From Pelagibacterium lentulum (GTDB lineage Bacteria > Pseudomonadota > Alphaproteobacteria > Rhizobiales > Devosiaceae): a stretch of 64,000 nucleotides of DNA. This document shows positions 38,356-47,530 of this stretch, piece by piece (the stretch's first letter is position 1; each line of letters opens with the position of its first letter). A program made the translations under genes and the position numbers. The stretch is from NCBI RefSeq assembly GCF_003992625.1, contig NZ_RZMW01000040.1, forward strand, positions 61,588 through 125,587, read 5' to 3'. The notes below the pieces were generated by a model. That model did not search any database and was not told the DNA's origin. It was given only the letters and a program-made list of their open reading frames with translations.

Positions 38356-38859
38356 ATGGCCAATTCTGATTCCACCGAACCGCTGATGCCCTTTCTGACC
38401 GATGGGCGCCAATCGGATACCGCGCTCAAGGTGCAGCGCGGGGTCATGCGCTTTTTACGCGAAGTCCACGATATGGCGTGTTTTGCCGAGGTGCCGCTCG
38501 CCAATGGGCGTCGGGCCGATATTTTGGCGCTGGCGCCCAAGGGCGAGATCTGGATCGTCGAGATCAAGTCGAGCGTCACCGACTATCGTGTCGATGCCAA
38601 ATGGCCGCAATACAAGGATTTCTGCGACCGGTTTTATTTCTGCAAGCCCCCTGAGCTCGATGCAGATATTTTCCCGGCCGATGAAGGGCTTATGGTTGCA
38701 GACGGGCATGGGGCAGAAATCCTACGCCCTTCCGCGATCGACATGCTGGCAGCGAGCCGGCGAAAGGCCATGCTCTTGAAACTGGCGCGGCTTGGTGCGG
38801 ACAGGGTACATTGGCTGATGGACCCGGCCCGTACATCTTTGGCAGGTTGGCCGCGTTGA
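38356..38859 (+). CDS. mmcB: MmcB-family DNA repair protein
   Basis: 167 aa. The PD-(D/E)XK nuclease-like core is visible as RRADILALAPKGEIWIVEIKSSVTDYRVDAKWPQY, and the rest matches the MmcB family (SOS-induced, mitomycin-C resistance in Caulobacter): FCDRFYFCKPPELDADIFPADEGLMVADGHGAEILR. It follows the LysR gene closely, probably in one transcript. No SOS box was identified by eye. Confidence 0.88.
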   Translation: MANSDSTEPLMPFLTDGRQSDTALKVQRGVMRFLREVHDMACFAEVPLANGRRADILALAPKGEIWIVEIKSSVTDYRVDAKWPQYKDFCDRFYFCKPPELDADIFPADEGLMVADGHGAEILRPSAIDMLAASRRKAMLLKLARLGADRVHWLMDPARTSLAGWPR

Positions 38860-38873
38860 GTACGCCTCTTGAA

Positions 38874-39317
38874 TTAGTCGCGCGATAGGACGACAAGCGG
38901 ATTGTCCACATCGTCGCTCAGGGTCAATACGTCGCCATCGAGGGTGAAGTTGGTGGCCGCTTCCAGCGCACGAAAATAGTGCTGCTCCTGACCCATCTTG
39001 GGCTCCTCACAGGCCATCATGGTGGAAAAGACTTCCGAGATGTCGATGCCGTTGGCATCCTCGAAGCTGACCGAGCCGCCATAGCTGTTGCAGCCGCCAT
39101 TGCCGCCCAGGCCACCGTCCTCGTGAAAAGTCAGCGTCGTGTCGACGCCCTCGGCACCGGGCATCCCTTCAAGCTCGGTGAGCATCCAGCTGGTGCCGGC
39201 AAGATCGGCCGCGGTGCTTTCGGCGTGGCTCGAATTGCCATTTGCATAAGCTATGGCACCGGCTGCGGCCAGAATAGCGGTTGCCAGAGCAAGTCGGGGC
39301 GCAAGACGAATAAACAT
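38874..39317 (-). CDS. META/HslJ-domain secreted protein
   Basis: 147 aa. An N-terminal signal anchor (ALATAILAAAGAIAYA) is followed by a META domain: LAGTSWMLTELEG.., TLTFHEDGGLGGNGGCNSYGGSV, ISEVFSTMMACEEPKMGQEQHYFRAL, VLTLSD. HslJ-type proteins affect envelope integrity and novobiocin tolerance in E. coli. It converges on mmcB. Confidence 0.88.
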   Translation of the reverse strand: MFIRLAPRLALATAILAAAGAIAYANGNSSHAESTAADLAGTSWMLTELEGMPGAEGVDTTLTFHEDGGLGGNGGCNSYGGSVSFEDANGIDISEVFSTMMACEEPKMGQEQHYFRALEAATNFTLDGDVLTLSDDVDNPLVVLSRD

Positions 39318-39569
39318 GGTCGGTCCTCATTTTTCCAAACGTCAAATTTGACTTCCCCGAACCTGCACGATAGCGCCTGAACCGCAAATTAACGACCCGT
39401 TTATGTATTCGAGGGGGCTGTTAAGGCAAACGTTTCTGGTTAAAACCGGCGCATTTCGCGGCAATCACGCATGGAACGCATATAATTATGGTTAAGTATT
39501 GATGAAGTTTTTTCACTGGCCTTTTCTTGCCTCGCCGAAAGGCAGAACCACCAGCGAAAGGACTTTGAA

Positions 39570-39881
39570 ATGAAACTGATCTCCGCAATCGCCATTACTG
39601 CAACACTTGCTTTTGCAGCTCCTGCCAATGCTCAGCTTCTCGGTTCGAGCAGCAACGGCCTGCTCGGGCTGGGCAACAATCTCCTGAGCCTGCAGACCGG
39701 CAATATCTCGGTGCTCGATGGAGGCGTTCTCAACGGCGCGAACGTGCTGTCCGGCATCGGACTTAATTCAAATGCATCAACGGCTTACGGCTCCACTTTT
39801 GTCTATGGCCGTGGTCATGTTGTCGGCGCGGGCAACCATACGCGCAACGTGCATCAAAACGTTCGCAAGCGCGGCTGGTAA
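39570..39881 (+). CDS. Small secreted Gly/Asn/Leu-rich protein
   Basis: 103 aa. Signal peptide MKLISAIAITATLAFAAPANA followed by an 82-residue mature protein rich in Gly, Asn, Ser and Leu (SSNGLLGLGNNLLSLQTGN.., GGVLNGANVLSGIGLNSN) with a basic, His-rich end (HTRNVHQNVRKRGW). GAAAGG lies 9 bp before the ATG. The composition resembles surface or amyloid-like small proteins, but no family was recognised. Confidence 0.7.
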   Translation: MKLISAIAITATLAFAAPANAQLLGSSSNGLLGLGNNLLSLQTGNISVLDGGVLNGANVLSGIGLNSNASTAYGSTFVYGRGHVVGAGNHTRNVHQNVRKRGW

Positions 39882-39934
39882 GCGCTCGCGCACCGGAATT
39901 ACGAGGCCACGGTATAGCCGCCCGATATGGGCGG

Positions 39935-40552
39935 CTATGCTTTTTGCTGCCGTCGCAAAAGCCTCATCGTAATCGGTGTAACAGAAAACTCGCTCTCATT
40001 GTCTTGGTCGGCAGCAAACGCCACCTCAGCCAGCGCCAGCAATTCGCTTCCCGCCTGATGGAGCGCCACATCCATCGCGCAATGAAAAGGCAACCCTTCA
40101 TGGGAAAAGGGAATATCGAGCCGCGCCCCAATAAGCTGATTGCGCTCATGGGCAATGGCCTTGCGATAGGCCCCAAGCAGCGCCGGGAATTGCGGGTTGG
40201 CATCGGGCACGAACAGCCAGCCGAAGCGGGCCAGATCGCTGTTGCGGCGCGCCAGCAGCGGGCTGATCGCCAAAGGATGCAGCACGCTATCGAACAGGAT
40301 TGTCGCCGAGCGCGAGATCTTCACCTGATGGATCAAAGCCTGCCGCTGGCGCGATCCGGCGCTCGATACGAGCGAACGGATTGCCTCGAGATTGCCGGGT
40401 TTGGGCCGGTCGCGGCCACTCTCCCAGCGCGAGATCTGACTCTGGCTGACCCCCAAGGCTGCGGCAATTTCCGCCTGATTGATCCTGGCAACGATCCTGT
40501 AGCTGCGCAGGGCCGCGCCAAGATCTTCAAACCGCGCCCGCGTTTGAGCCAT
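39935..40552 (-). CDS. XRE-family transcriptional regulator
   Basis: 205 aa from ATG 40552 (a TTG at 40609 is less likely). The helix-turn-helix is LGAALRSYRIVARINQAEIAAALGVSQSQISRWESGRDRPKPGNLEAIRSL. The C-terminal 130 residues form an unrecognised domain (LARFGWLFVPDANPQFPALLGAYRKAIAHE). It is divergent from the outer-membrane-type gene at 40670, with 117 bp between, which suggests local control. Confidence 0.85.
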   Translation of the reverse strand: MAQTRARFEDLGAALRSYRIVARINQAEIAAALGVSQSQISRWESGRDRPKPGNLEAIRSLVSSAGSRQRQALIHQVKISRSATILFDSVLHPLAISPLLARRNSDLARFGWLFVPDANPQFPALLGAYRKAIAHERNQLIGARLDIPFSHEGLPFHCAMDVALHQAGSELLALAEVAFAADQDNESEFSVTPITMRLLRRQQKA

Positions 40553-40669
40553 GCTGCTGTTGCGTAATTTTCCCAATTGCGTCGTCACGGCAATCTTCAC
40601 CCCAGCCAACCATGCTCTTTGACGAAGGTTAAGCGGCGGGCCGTGAAGAGATTTTAAGAGGGAACATAC

Positions 40670-41857
40670 GTGACTTGCCTAAGGATTGTCGCGATAGCGG
40701 CCAGCGGTCTGCTCGCTTTGGCGCCCCCTGCCCTCGCCGACGAGAAGAAGGCCGATGGCCTGCAACTGTCGCTTTCCAGCGAAATCAGCACAATCTGGAC
40801 CTCCAATGCCGAACAGACGGCGCGGGGGCATTCCGACCGGATTTTGCAGCACGGTGAAACGCTGACCATCACCACTGGAGACAATCAGTACGGTTTGCGC
40901 GGTTCGATCGGATTCTCGCAAATGCGTTATGAACGGCTCGTTGCCCATGACGAGGATGAAATCAGCCTCTCACTGGACGCGGAGACATATATCGCCGATG
41001 CCACGAAAATTGCCGGATTCCTGAGACTTTCATATGGCGAGGGTGGCGAGCAGCTCGATCTGGGCGATGTATCGATCGCAATCAGAAGCGACAAATGGCA
41101 AGGCGAACTGGGGGCCAGCATCGCCCATGAGGGGGACCGTTGGGGTATCGAGGCCGGGTTTGCCTATCGGCAGACCCGTCATGGCGAAGCCCGATTTGAA
41201 GGCATCGCACTTGTACCGACCCGCCTTGAAGCCAACCACGATCAGTTTGCCGCAAGTGCAGGCGTTCTGCGCCTTATGACCGATGGACTCGCAGCCCGGT
41301 TCAGCGGCTTATACCGGCATGTCGCGATCCCCGATGCCGACAAACTGGCTTTCGGCCGCGGCGGCGCAAACCTTGTCCGGCTTTCGGCCGGACTTGCAAC
41401 AACGTCCAACCTGCGCGCCGGATTTTCGCTTGAGGCGGGCGGGGACATTGTTTTCGCGGGCAATGGGAGCGCCTCGCTCTATATAATGCCTTACGCGCGC
41501 GCAGAATTGATATTGAACCTCACCGATCGATTTGGCATGCGCGCCGGCTTTGAAACAGACACCGACCTTTCCGACCCGAGCGATGGATTTGCCGAATGGG
41601 CCTTTGCGGGTGAAGTCGGTGCCAGCTATGCGCTTACCCGATCAACCCGATTGTCAGGCCGATTGTTTGCCAGCCACAAACGGAGCATTGGGTTCGACCT
41701 TGGGCTGGAAGATCGCTGGGGCGCGGAGGCGAGCATCGAGCTACAGACGGCCGAGGCGTTGGCCCTGCGCGCAACGATTGAGCAAAGCCGCACCAAAGGC
41801 CTGATGCCCAGCTTCGATGAGACGCGCATAGCCATGATCTTGCGCGCGGCCCTTTGA
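40670..41857 (+). CDS. Predicted outer-membrane beta-barrel protein
   Basis: 395 aa, GTG start. Signal peptide (about 1-23, ALA-D) then alternating polar/apolar strands throughout (LQLSLSSEISTIWTSN.., YGLRGSIGFSQMRYERLVAHDEDEISLSLDAETYI.., WGIEAGFAYRQTRHGEARFEG) and a C-terminal aliphatic strand (RIAMILRAAL), consistent with a 14-16-strand barrel such as the BBP2/outer-membrane family. The terminal residue is Leu, not the usual Phe. It is divergent from a XRE regulator; cargo unknown. Confidence 0.75.
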   Translation: MTCLRIVAIAASGLLALAPPALADEKKADGLQLSLSSEISTIWTSNAEQTARGHSDRILQHGETLTITTGDNQYGLRGSIGFSQMRYERLVAHDEDEISLSLDAETYIADATKIAGFLRLSYGEGGEQLDLGDVSIAIRSDKWQGELGASIAHEGDRWGIEAGFAYRQTRHGEARFEGIALVPTRLEANHDQFAASAGVLRLMTDGLAARFSGLYRHVAIPDADKLAFGRGGANLVRLSAGLATTSNLRAGFSLEAGGDIVFAGNGSASLYIMPYARAELILNLTDRFGMRAGFETDTDLSDPSDGFAEWAFAGEVGASYALTRSTRLSGRLFASHKRSIGFDLGLEDRWGAEASIELQTAEALALRATIEQSRTKGLMPSFDETRIAMILRAAL

Positions 41858-41927
41858 AGCGCATAATTTGTTTGAATTGATCTCCCGGTCTCTGGCACAA
41901 GAGGCGAAAAGCTTTCGGGGGAACTCC

Positions 41928-42827
41928 ATGATCGTTGTTTACGGATCCATCAATATCGATGTTATCGGCCACGCACCGACCCTGATGCGACCCGGTGAAA
42001 CCGTGCTTGGAACAACTCTGGAATTTGCGCCCGGTGGCAAGGGCGCCAATCAAGCGCTTGCTGCCAGCCGCGCAGGGGGCGAAGTGCGCATGGTCGGTTG
42101 CGTCGGCAATGACCATTTCGGCAATCAGGCGCTGGCGCTATTGAGCGAAGAGGAGATCGACCTTTCCTATGTGCGGCGCATGGATCGGCATACCGGAACT
42201 GCGCTCATTATTGTCGACGACACCGGCGAGAACATGATTACGGTCCTGCCAGGGGCCAACGCGCGCCTCAATTGCACAATCCTCGAGCAGTCGGAGCTTG
42301 GTCCTGAAGACTATCTTCTGTTGCAGCTCGAAGTGCCCTTGCCCGGCATAGAAGCCGCAATCAAGCTGGCGCGCGAACGCGGGACGAAAACGGTACTGAA
42401 CCTTGCTCCCTTCATGGTTTTTCCTGCTGAACTTTTGGAAAGCATCGACGTGCTTGTCGTCAACGAAACCGAGCTCGCCGGGCTGTTGGCGCAGGTCGGT
42501 CAAGCCGGCCTTTCCGAAGAGGACGGGCTGAAATGGCTGGCCGATGAATATGACCTGACGGTCGTTGCGACCCTTGGCGGGCGCGGGGCCATTGCGATCG
42601 AAAACGGACAAAGCGTTGCAGTGCCTGCGCTCAAGATCAAGCCTGTCGATACTGTCGGCGCCGGTGATACCTTTGTTGGGTATCTCGCTGTTGCCTTGAG
42701 CGAAGGTAAATCGCTCAAGCAGGCCCTGGCGCTCGCTTCAACCGGCGCTGGCCTCGCTTGTCTTGCACCTGGCGCCCAACCGTCCATCCCCTATCGCGAT
42801 GCCGTCGAGCAGCGCCTGAATGGTTGA
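41928..42827 (+). CDS. rbsK: Ribokinase / PfkB-family sugar kinase
   Basis: 299 aa from ATG 41928 (MIVVYGSINIDVIGHAPTLMRPGETVLG). The PfkB signatures are GGKGANQALAASRAGG and the C-terminal DTVGAGDTFVGYLAVALSEG with the catalytic Asp. Length and motifs fit ribokinase, which phosphorylates ribose or deoxyribose at C5. It has no sugar transporter beside it and overlaps the next gene by 8 bp. Confidence 0.88.
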   Translation: MIVVYGSINIDVIGHAPTLMRPGETVLGTTLEFAPGGKGANQALAASRAGGEVRMVGCVGNDHFGNQALALLSEEEIDLSYVRRMDRHTGTALIIVDDTGENMITVLPGANARLNCTILEQSELGPEDYLLLQLEVPLPGIEAAIKLARERGTKTVLNLAPFMVFPAELLESIDVLVVNETELAGLLAQVGQAGLSEEDGLKWLADEYDLTVVATLGGRGAIAIENGQSVAVPALKIKPVDTVGAGDTFVGYLAVALSEGKSLKQALALASTGAGLACLAPGAQPSIPYRDAVEQRLNG

Positions 42828-44019
42828 GACCGCAAGGCTGGAAATTACCGCGCTTGGCCAGCGCGGTGAAGGCATTGCCCGGCACAAGGATCAAGTGATC
42901 TATGTGCCTTTCACGCTTGCAAACGAGACCATTACGGCAACAATAGAAGGCCAGCGCGGAACGCTGGTTGCGATCGAAAAGTCAAGCCCGGACCGGATTG
43001 ATCCTTTCTGCCCGCATTTCGGAACATGCGGCGGATGTCAGCTTCAGCACATGGACACCAATGCCTACAAGGCCTTCAAGCGCGAGCGGCTGGTTCACGC
43101 ACTGGCGCGCGCGGGCGTTGACGCCGAGGTCGGCGAAACCTTACTCGCGCATGGCAAGGGAAGGCGCCGGGCAACGCTTCATGCCACAGGCAAGGCCGCG
43201 GGTTTCACGCAATTGCGCTCCCATGCGATTGCCGATCTCGATCATTGTCCCATACTGGTGCCGGGCCTGAAAGATGCCCCCGAGATCGCTAGGCAATTGG
43301 CAAAACGTGCCGGACCTTGCGATGTTGGTTTTACCGATACGCCGATGGGGCTGGACGTATCGGTCAAGGCAAAGCGGGTACAATCGGAAACCGGATTGGC
43401 GGAAATCGCGAACCGATACGGGTTGGCAAGGCTGGCCATCAATGGCGAGGTCCTGCTCAACTTCCGCACACCGTATGTTCCGATGGGCCCGGCGCAAGTG
43501 CCATTACCGGTTGGCAGTTTCCTTCAGGCGACATGGGAAGCCGAGGAGGTTCTGGCGGCCCTTGTGCTTGAAGCGGTTGGCAAGGCAAAAGCTGTCGCCG
43601 ATCTTTTCTGCGGCATGGGACCGTTTGCCTTGCGCCTTGCGCAACATCACAAGGTCTATGCCGCCGATAGCGACAGGGATGCGATCACTGCCCTGCAAAG
43701 CGCGACACGCACCACATCCGGCATAAAAGCAATCACTGCCGAGCGCCGCGATCTGTTTCGCGATCCGCTGACCCAATACGAACTCGACCGGTTCGATTGC
43801 GTGGTGATCGACCCGCCGCGTGCCGGAGCAAAAGCGCAGGCCGAGGCGCTGGCGCAATCGAAAGTCAGCCGCGTTATATCGGTGTCATGCGATCCGCAAA
43901 GTTTTGCCCGTGATGCGGCGATTCTAATTTCGGGCGGTTTCACAATGGGGCAGGTCACGCCAGTCGACCAATTTGCTCATTCAGCGCATGTGGAAGCCTT
44001 GGCCTGTTTTGACCGTTAG
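42820..44019 (+). CDS. TrmA/RlmD-type 23S rRNA or tRNA uracil-C5 methyltransferase
   Basis: 399 aa. N-terminal TRAM domain (LEITALGQRGEGIARHKDQVIYVPFTL), 4Fe-4S cysteines C64, C70 and C73 in CPHFGTCGGCQLQH, SAM motif DLFCGMGPFALRLA, and DPPRAG plus the catalytic Cys in VSCDPQSFARD. The family makes m5U in 23S rRNA (RlmC/RlmD) or tRNA (TrmA); the exact site cannot be told. It overlaps the ribokinase gene by 8 bp. Confidence 0.92.
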   Translation: MVETARLEITALGQRGEGIARHKDQVIYVPFTLANETITATIEGQRGTLVAIEKSSPDRIDPFCPHFGTCGGCQLQHMDTNAYKAFKRERLVHALARAGVDAEVGETLLAHGKGRRRATLHATGKAAGFTQLRSHAIADLDHCPILVPGLKDAPEIARQLAKRAGPCDVGFTDTPMGLDVSVKAKRVQSETGLAEIANRYGLARLAINGEVLLNFRTPYVPMGPAQVPLPVGSFLQATWEAEEVLAALVLEAVGKAKAVADLFCGMGPFALRLAQHHKVYAADSDRDAITALQSATRTTSGIKAITAERRDLFRDPLTQYELDRFDCVVIDPPRAGAKAQAEALAQSKVSRVISVSCDPQSFARDAAILISGGFTMGQVTPVDQFAHSAHVEALACFDR

Positions 44020-44341
44020 GTCAAAATTATTCACAGGTAAGCCAAGCAAATCGTAAATTCGGTTGCCAAACAAGACCTTCGTTGCAAATATGACAATCGT
44101 GAGGAACGCAAAAATGCGCCTCGCGGGCGTTTACGCCGATATGATCAGGAGGAGCTTTTAGCAAGGTTGGGCAACAACTTGTGTGTTTATGTGTGCGCAG
44201 GATGACACGCACCTTTGCAGTGTCACACAAGTGTCACCTAAATGTCGTCTGACCTTAATCTCCAAAGTCTAGGCATCGCGCTCGGCATATGCCGACCGAT
44301 CCCGCATGGGGGTCGATGTGAACAACGATCGGGAGAAGATC
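44020..44341. other. 322-bp region upstream of ugpB
   Basis: No gene. The distal part shows only weak hairpins after the methyltransferase stop; the proximal part holds the Pho box at 44221-44248 and, downstream, a TAGGCA-like -10 near 44271 and the ribosome site GGGAGAAG before ATG 44342. Confidence 0.6.
44221..44248 (+). promoter_or_regulatory. Pho box (PhoB-binding direct repeats)
   Basis: Three repeats, TGTCAC (44221), TGTCAC (44232) and TGTCGT (44243), are spaced exactly 11 bp apart, the signature of PhoB half-sites (consensus CTGTCAT every 11 bp). They lie 94 bp before ugpB, making ugpBAEC a Pho regulon member. Confidence 0.85.
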
Positions 44342-45667
44342 ATGCATAAGTCAATTCTGGCCTCTGGCGTAGCTGCCGCGGCCCTTTTTGCAGGCGCAGG
44401 CTCTGCCTTCGCCCAGACTGAAGCCCAGTGGTGGCACGCGATGGGTGGCGAACTCGGTGAGAAGCTCGAAGCTGTCGCCGAAGCCTTTAACCAGACTCAG
44501 GACGATTATCGCATCGTTCCGGTCTATCGCGGCACCTATCCTGAAACCCTGACTGCCGCCATTGCCGCTTTCCGCGCCAACGAGCAGCCTGCAATCGTTC
44601 AGGTTTTTGAAGTCGGCACCGGCACCATGATGGCCGCCGAAGGCGCTGTTTATCCGGTCTATCAGCTCATGGCCGACCACGATAAGCCCTTTGATCCCGA
44701 CGACTATCTTTCCGCAGTCGTGGGTTATTATTCGGACACTCAGGGCAACATCCTGTCGCTGCCGTTCAATTCCTCGACGCCCATCATGTATTACAACAAG
44801 GGCATTTTCGAAGCAGCCGGGCTCGACCCGGAAAACCCGCCGGCCACATGGGCCGGAATTGAGGACGCCATTCGTCAGATCGTCGATTCAGGCGCCGCGA
44901 ATTGCGGACTGACTTCCGCGTGGATCTCCTGGGTTCAAACCGAAAACTTCTCGGCCATTCACGATGTCCCCTATGGCACGCTGGAAAATGGATTTGGCGG
45001 GCTGGAAGCCGAATTCACCATGAATAACGAGGTCGTGGCCCGTCACTGGGACAACCTCAAGGCATGGTATGACGAAGGTCTGTTCCGCTATGGCGGCCCG
45101 GTTGGCGGCAATGACGCGCCTCCCATGTTCTATTCGGAAGAATGCGCCATCTACATGAACTCGTCGGCCGCCCTGGCCGCTGTTGTGGCCAATACCGATT
45201 TTGAAGTCGGCTTTGCCCCCCTACCTTACTACGACGACGTGATTGACCCCCCGATGAACTCGATCATCGGTGGCGCGACCCTTTGGGTTCTCCAGGGACG
45301 CCCGGAAGCAGAATACGAGGCTGTTGCAGCGTTCTTTGAATATCTCAGCCAGCCCGATGTTCAAGCAGCCTGGCATCAGGACACCGGCTATCTGCCGATT
45401 ACCAATGCCGCTTATGAGTTGGGCATCGAGCAGGGATATTACGAAGCAAATCCAGGCACCGATACCTCGATCCTGCAGATGACCCGCGTCGAGCCCAGCG
45501 AAAATTCAAAGGGCCTGCGTTTTGGTTCTTATACTCAGGTCCGTGATCTGATCGACGAAGAATTCGAAGCACTGCTTTCGGGCGACAAGACCGGTCAGCA
45601 AGCTCTCGATTCACTGGTTGAGCGCGGTAACCGGTTGCTGCGTGAGTTTGAAGCTGCCAATAGCTAA
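44342..45667 (+). CDS. ugpB: sn-Glycerol-3-phosphate ABC transporter, binding protein
   Basis: 441 aa from ATG 44342 (GGGAGAAG upstream). Signal peptide ending AFA-Q, then the UgpB body: TEAQWWHAMGGELGEKLEAVAEAFNQTQDDYRIVPVYRGTYPETLTA, FNSSTPIMYYNKGIFEAAGLDPE, GGATLWVLQGRPEAEYEA. Binds G3P and glycerophosphodiesters in the periplasm. First gene of ugpBAEC, behind the Pho box. Confidence 0.96.
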   Translation: MHKSILASGVAAAALFAGAGSAFAQTEAQWWHAMGGELGEKLEAVAEAFNQTQDDYRIVPVYRGTYPETLTAAIAAFRANEQPAIVQVFEVGTGTMMAAEGAVYPVYQLMADHDKPFDPDDYLSAVVGYYSDTQGNILSLPFNSSTPIMYYNKGIFEAAGLDPENPPATWAGIEDAIRQIVDSGAANCGLTSAWISWVQTENFSAIHDVPYGTLENGFGGLEAEFTMNNEVVARHWDNLKAWYDEGLFRYGGPVGGNDAPPMFYSEECAIYMNSSAALAAVVANTDFEVGFAPLPYYDDVIDPPMNSIIGGATLWVLQGRPEAEYEAVAAFFEYLSQPDVQAAWHQDTGYLPITNAAYELGIEQGYYEANPGTDTSILQMTRVEPSENSKGLRFGSYTQVRDLIDEEFEALLSGDKTGQQALDSLVERGNRLLREFEAANS

Positions 45668-45685
45668 GTCAGCTTTTTTGAACCT

Positions 45686-45719
45686 GGGACCCGCGCCTCT
45701 ATCAACGGCGTGGGTCCCT
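45686..45719 (+). other. Intercistronic hairpin between ugpB and ugpA
   Basis: GGGACCC-G-CGCC pairs with GGCG-T-GGGTCCC, an 11-bp stem without a good T-run. It probably protects ugpB mRNA or attenuates expression of the permease genes. Confidence 0.7.
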
Positions 45720-45777
45720 GCCTATTCCAACGGGCTAATAACAACAAGAAAAACCATCATGCTGGAGCAGGGGTGCC

Positions 45778-46662
45778 ATGCAGACCAAGCGCACGATTTT
45801 TCCCAATAAGGCCCTGCCTTATTTATTGCTCGCGCCGCAATTGGCGATCACCATCATCTTTTTCATATGGCCGGCAGGTCAGGCGGTAAAATCAAGCTTC
45901 GAGCGTGAGGATCCTTTCGGGTTTCGGACGACGTTCATCTGGTTCCAGAATTATACGCGGCTGTTTACCGATCCCGCCTATCTCAATTCATTCGGCCGCA
46001 CGATGATTTTTGCCGTTGCAGTGACGCTGTTATCTATGGCTATAGCGCTTTTGCTGGCGGCAGCGGTCAATAGGCTGATGCGTTCGGGCAAGCTTTATAC
46101 GACCCTATTGGTCTGGCCCTATGCGGTGGCCCCGGTGGTCGCAGGGATATTGTGGTGGTTCATGTTCAACCCCTCGATTGGGATCATTACTTACGTGCTC
46201 AGTCAATTGGGGGTCACCTGGAACCACAGAGTATCCGGCCTCGATGCCATGATCCTGATTACCATCGCCGCCGCCTGGAAGCAGATTTCCTACAATTTCC
46301 TGTTTTTCCTCGCTGGTATGCAGTCGGTTCCCGCTTCGCTCAATGAAGCTGCTGCGATCGATGGTGCAGGACCTTTCAAGCGGTTCTGGACAATCGTGTT
46401 TCCATTGCTATCGCCTACGACATTCTTTCTTTTGATCATCAACATCAATTACACGATGTTCGATACATTCGGCATTGTCGACGGTACGACGTCAGGCGGG
46501 CCAGCCCAGGCCACCAACATCCTTGTCTATAAGGTTTATGCCGACGGCTTTCTCGGCCTCAATATCGGGTCGTCTGCCGCGCAGTCAGTGATCCTCATGC
46601 TCATCGTGATCGGCCTCGTTTTCGTCCAGTTCCGCTTTGTCGAGCGGCGCGTGCAGTATTAA
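45778..46662 (+). CDS. ugpA: sn-Glycerol-3-phosphate ABC transporter, permease UgpA
   Basis: 294 aa with six membrane segments. The EAA loop NEAAAIDGAGPFKRFWTIVFPLLSPT and the typical start LPYLLLAPQLAITIIFFIWPAGQAVKSSF identify a MalF-type UgpA. It forms the channel with UgpE. Confidence 0.95.
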   Translation: MQTKRTIFPNKALPYLLLAPQLAITIIFFIWPAGQAVKSSFEREDPFGFRTTFIWFQNYTRLFTDPAYLNSFGRTMIFAVAVTLLSMAIALLLAAAVNRLMRSGKLYTTLLVWPYAVAPVVAGILWWFMFNPSIGIITYVLSQLGVTWNHRVSGLDAMILITIAAAWKQISYNFLFFLAGMQSVPASLNEAAAIDGAGPFKRFWTIVFPLLSPTTFFLLIININYTMFDTFGIVDGTTSGGPAQATNILVYKVYADGFLGLNIGSSAAQSVILMLIVIGLVFVQFRFVERRVQY

Positions 46663-46676
46663 AGGGGGCATGACAA

Positions 46677-47525
46677 ATGGTTGAAAACAGACCCGTACTC
46701 ACCTTCCTGACCCACGCGGTACTGATACTTGGCGTCGCGATTGTCATCTTTCCGGTCTATATCGCCTTCATCGCGTCAACCCATGGCCCCGGCACGTTCC
46801 TGCGCGGCGTGGCGCCGATGCTTCCCGGCGAGCACATGGTCGAAAATTACAGCCGCATGCTGGCAGCGGGACATTCGACATCGGGCGCTCCGCCGCTGTG
46901 GCTCATGCTGATCAACTCGACCTGGATGGCCATCATCATCACGGTTGGCAAGATTTCGATCTCGATCATTTCGGCCTATGCGATCGTTTATTTCAAGTTC
47001 CCCTTCCGTACGCTGTGCTTCTGGATCATTTTTGTGACCCTGATGCTGCCGGTCGAGGTCAGAATCATTCCGACATTCGCCGTGGTCGCCAATCTGGGAC
47101 TTCTCAATTCCTATGTCGGGCTGACATTACCTCTGATTGCATCGGCGACCGCAACGTTCCTGTTTCGGCAGTTCTTCCTGACGGTTCCGGACGAGTTGAT
47201 GGAAGCCGCGCGAGTGGATGGTGCCGGACCGATAAAGTTCTTCAAGGACATCCTGCTTCCGCTCTCGCGTACCAATATTGCAGCGCTTTCGGTGATCCTG
47301 TTCATCTATGGCTGGGTCCAGTATCTCTGGCCTCTGCTGATCACCACCGACACGCGCTATTATACGATCGTTATGGGGATCAAGCGGCTGGCGGCCTATG
47401 CCGACCAGGAACCGCAATGGAACCTTGTGATGGCCGCGGTTATGCTGGCCATGCTGCCCCCCGTCCTCGTCGTGATCTTCATGCAGCGCCTTTTCGTCAA
47501 AGGCCTCGTGGAAACGGAGAAATAA
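46677..47525 (+). CDS. ugpE: sn-Glycerol-3-phosphate ABC transporter, permease UgpE
   Basis: 282 aa, six membrane segments. EAA loop [26 protein letters not shown], and the Ugp-specific stretch [23 protein letters not shown]. It lies 14 bp after ugpA. Confidence 0.96.
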   Translation: MVENRPVLTFLTHAVLILGVAIVIFPVYIAFIASTHGPGTFLRGVAPMLPGEHMVENYSRMLAAGHSTSGAPPLWLMLINSTWMAIIITVGKISISIISAYAIVYFKFPFRTLCFWIIFVTLMLPVEVRIIPTFAVVANLGLLNSYVGLTLPLIASATATFLFRQFFLTVPDELMEAARVDGAGPIKFFKDILLPLSRTNIAALSVILFIYGWVQYLWPLLITTDTRYYTIVMGIKRLAAYADQEPQWNLVMAAVMLAMLPPVLVVIFMQRLFVKGLVETEK

Positions 47526-47530
47526 TAACA

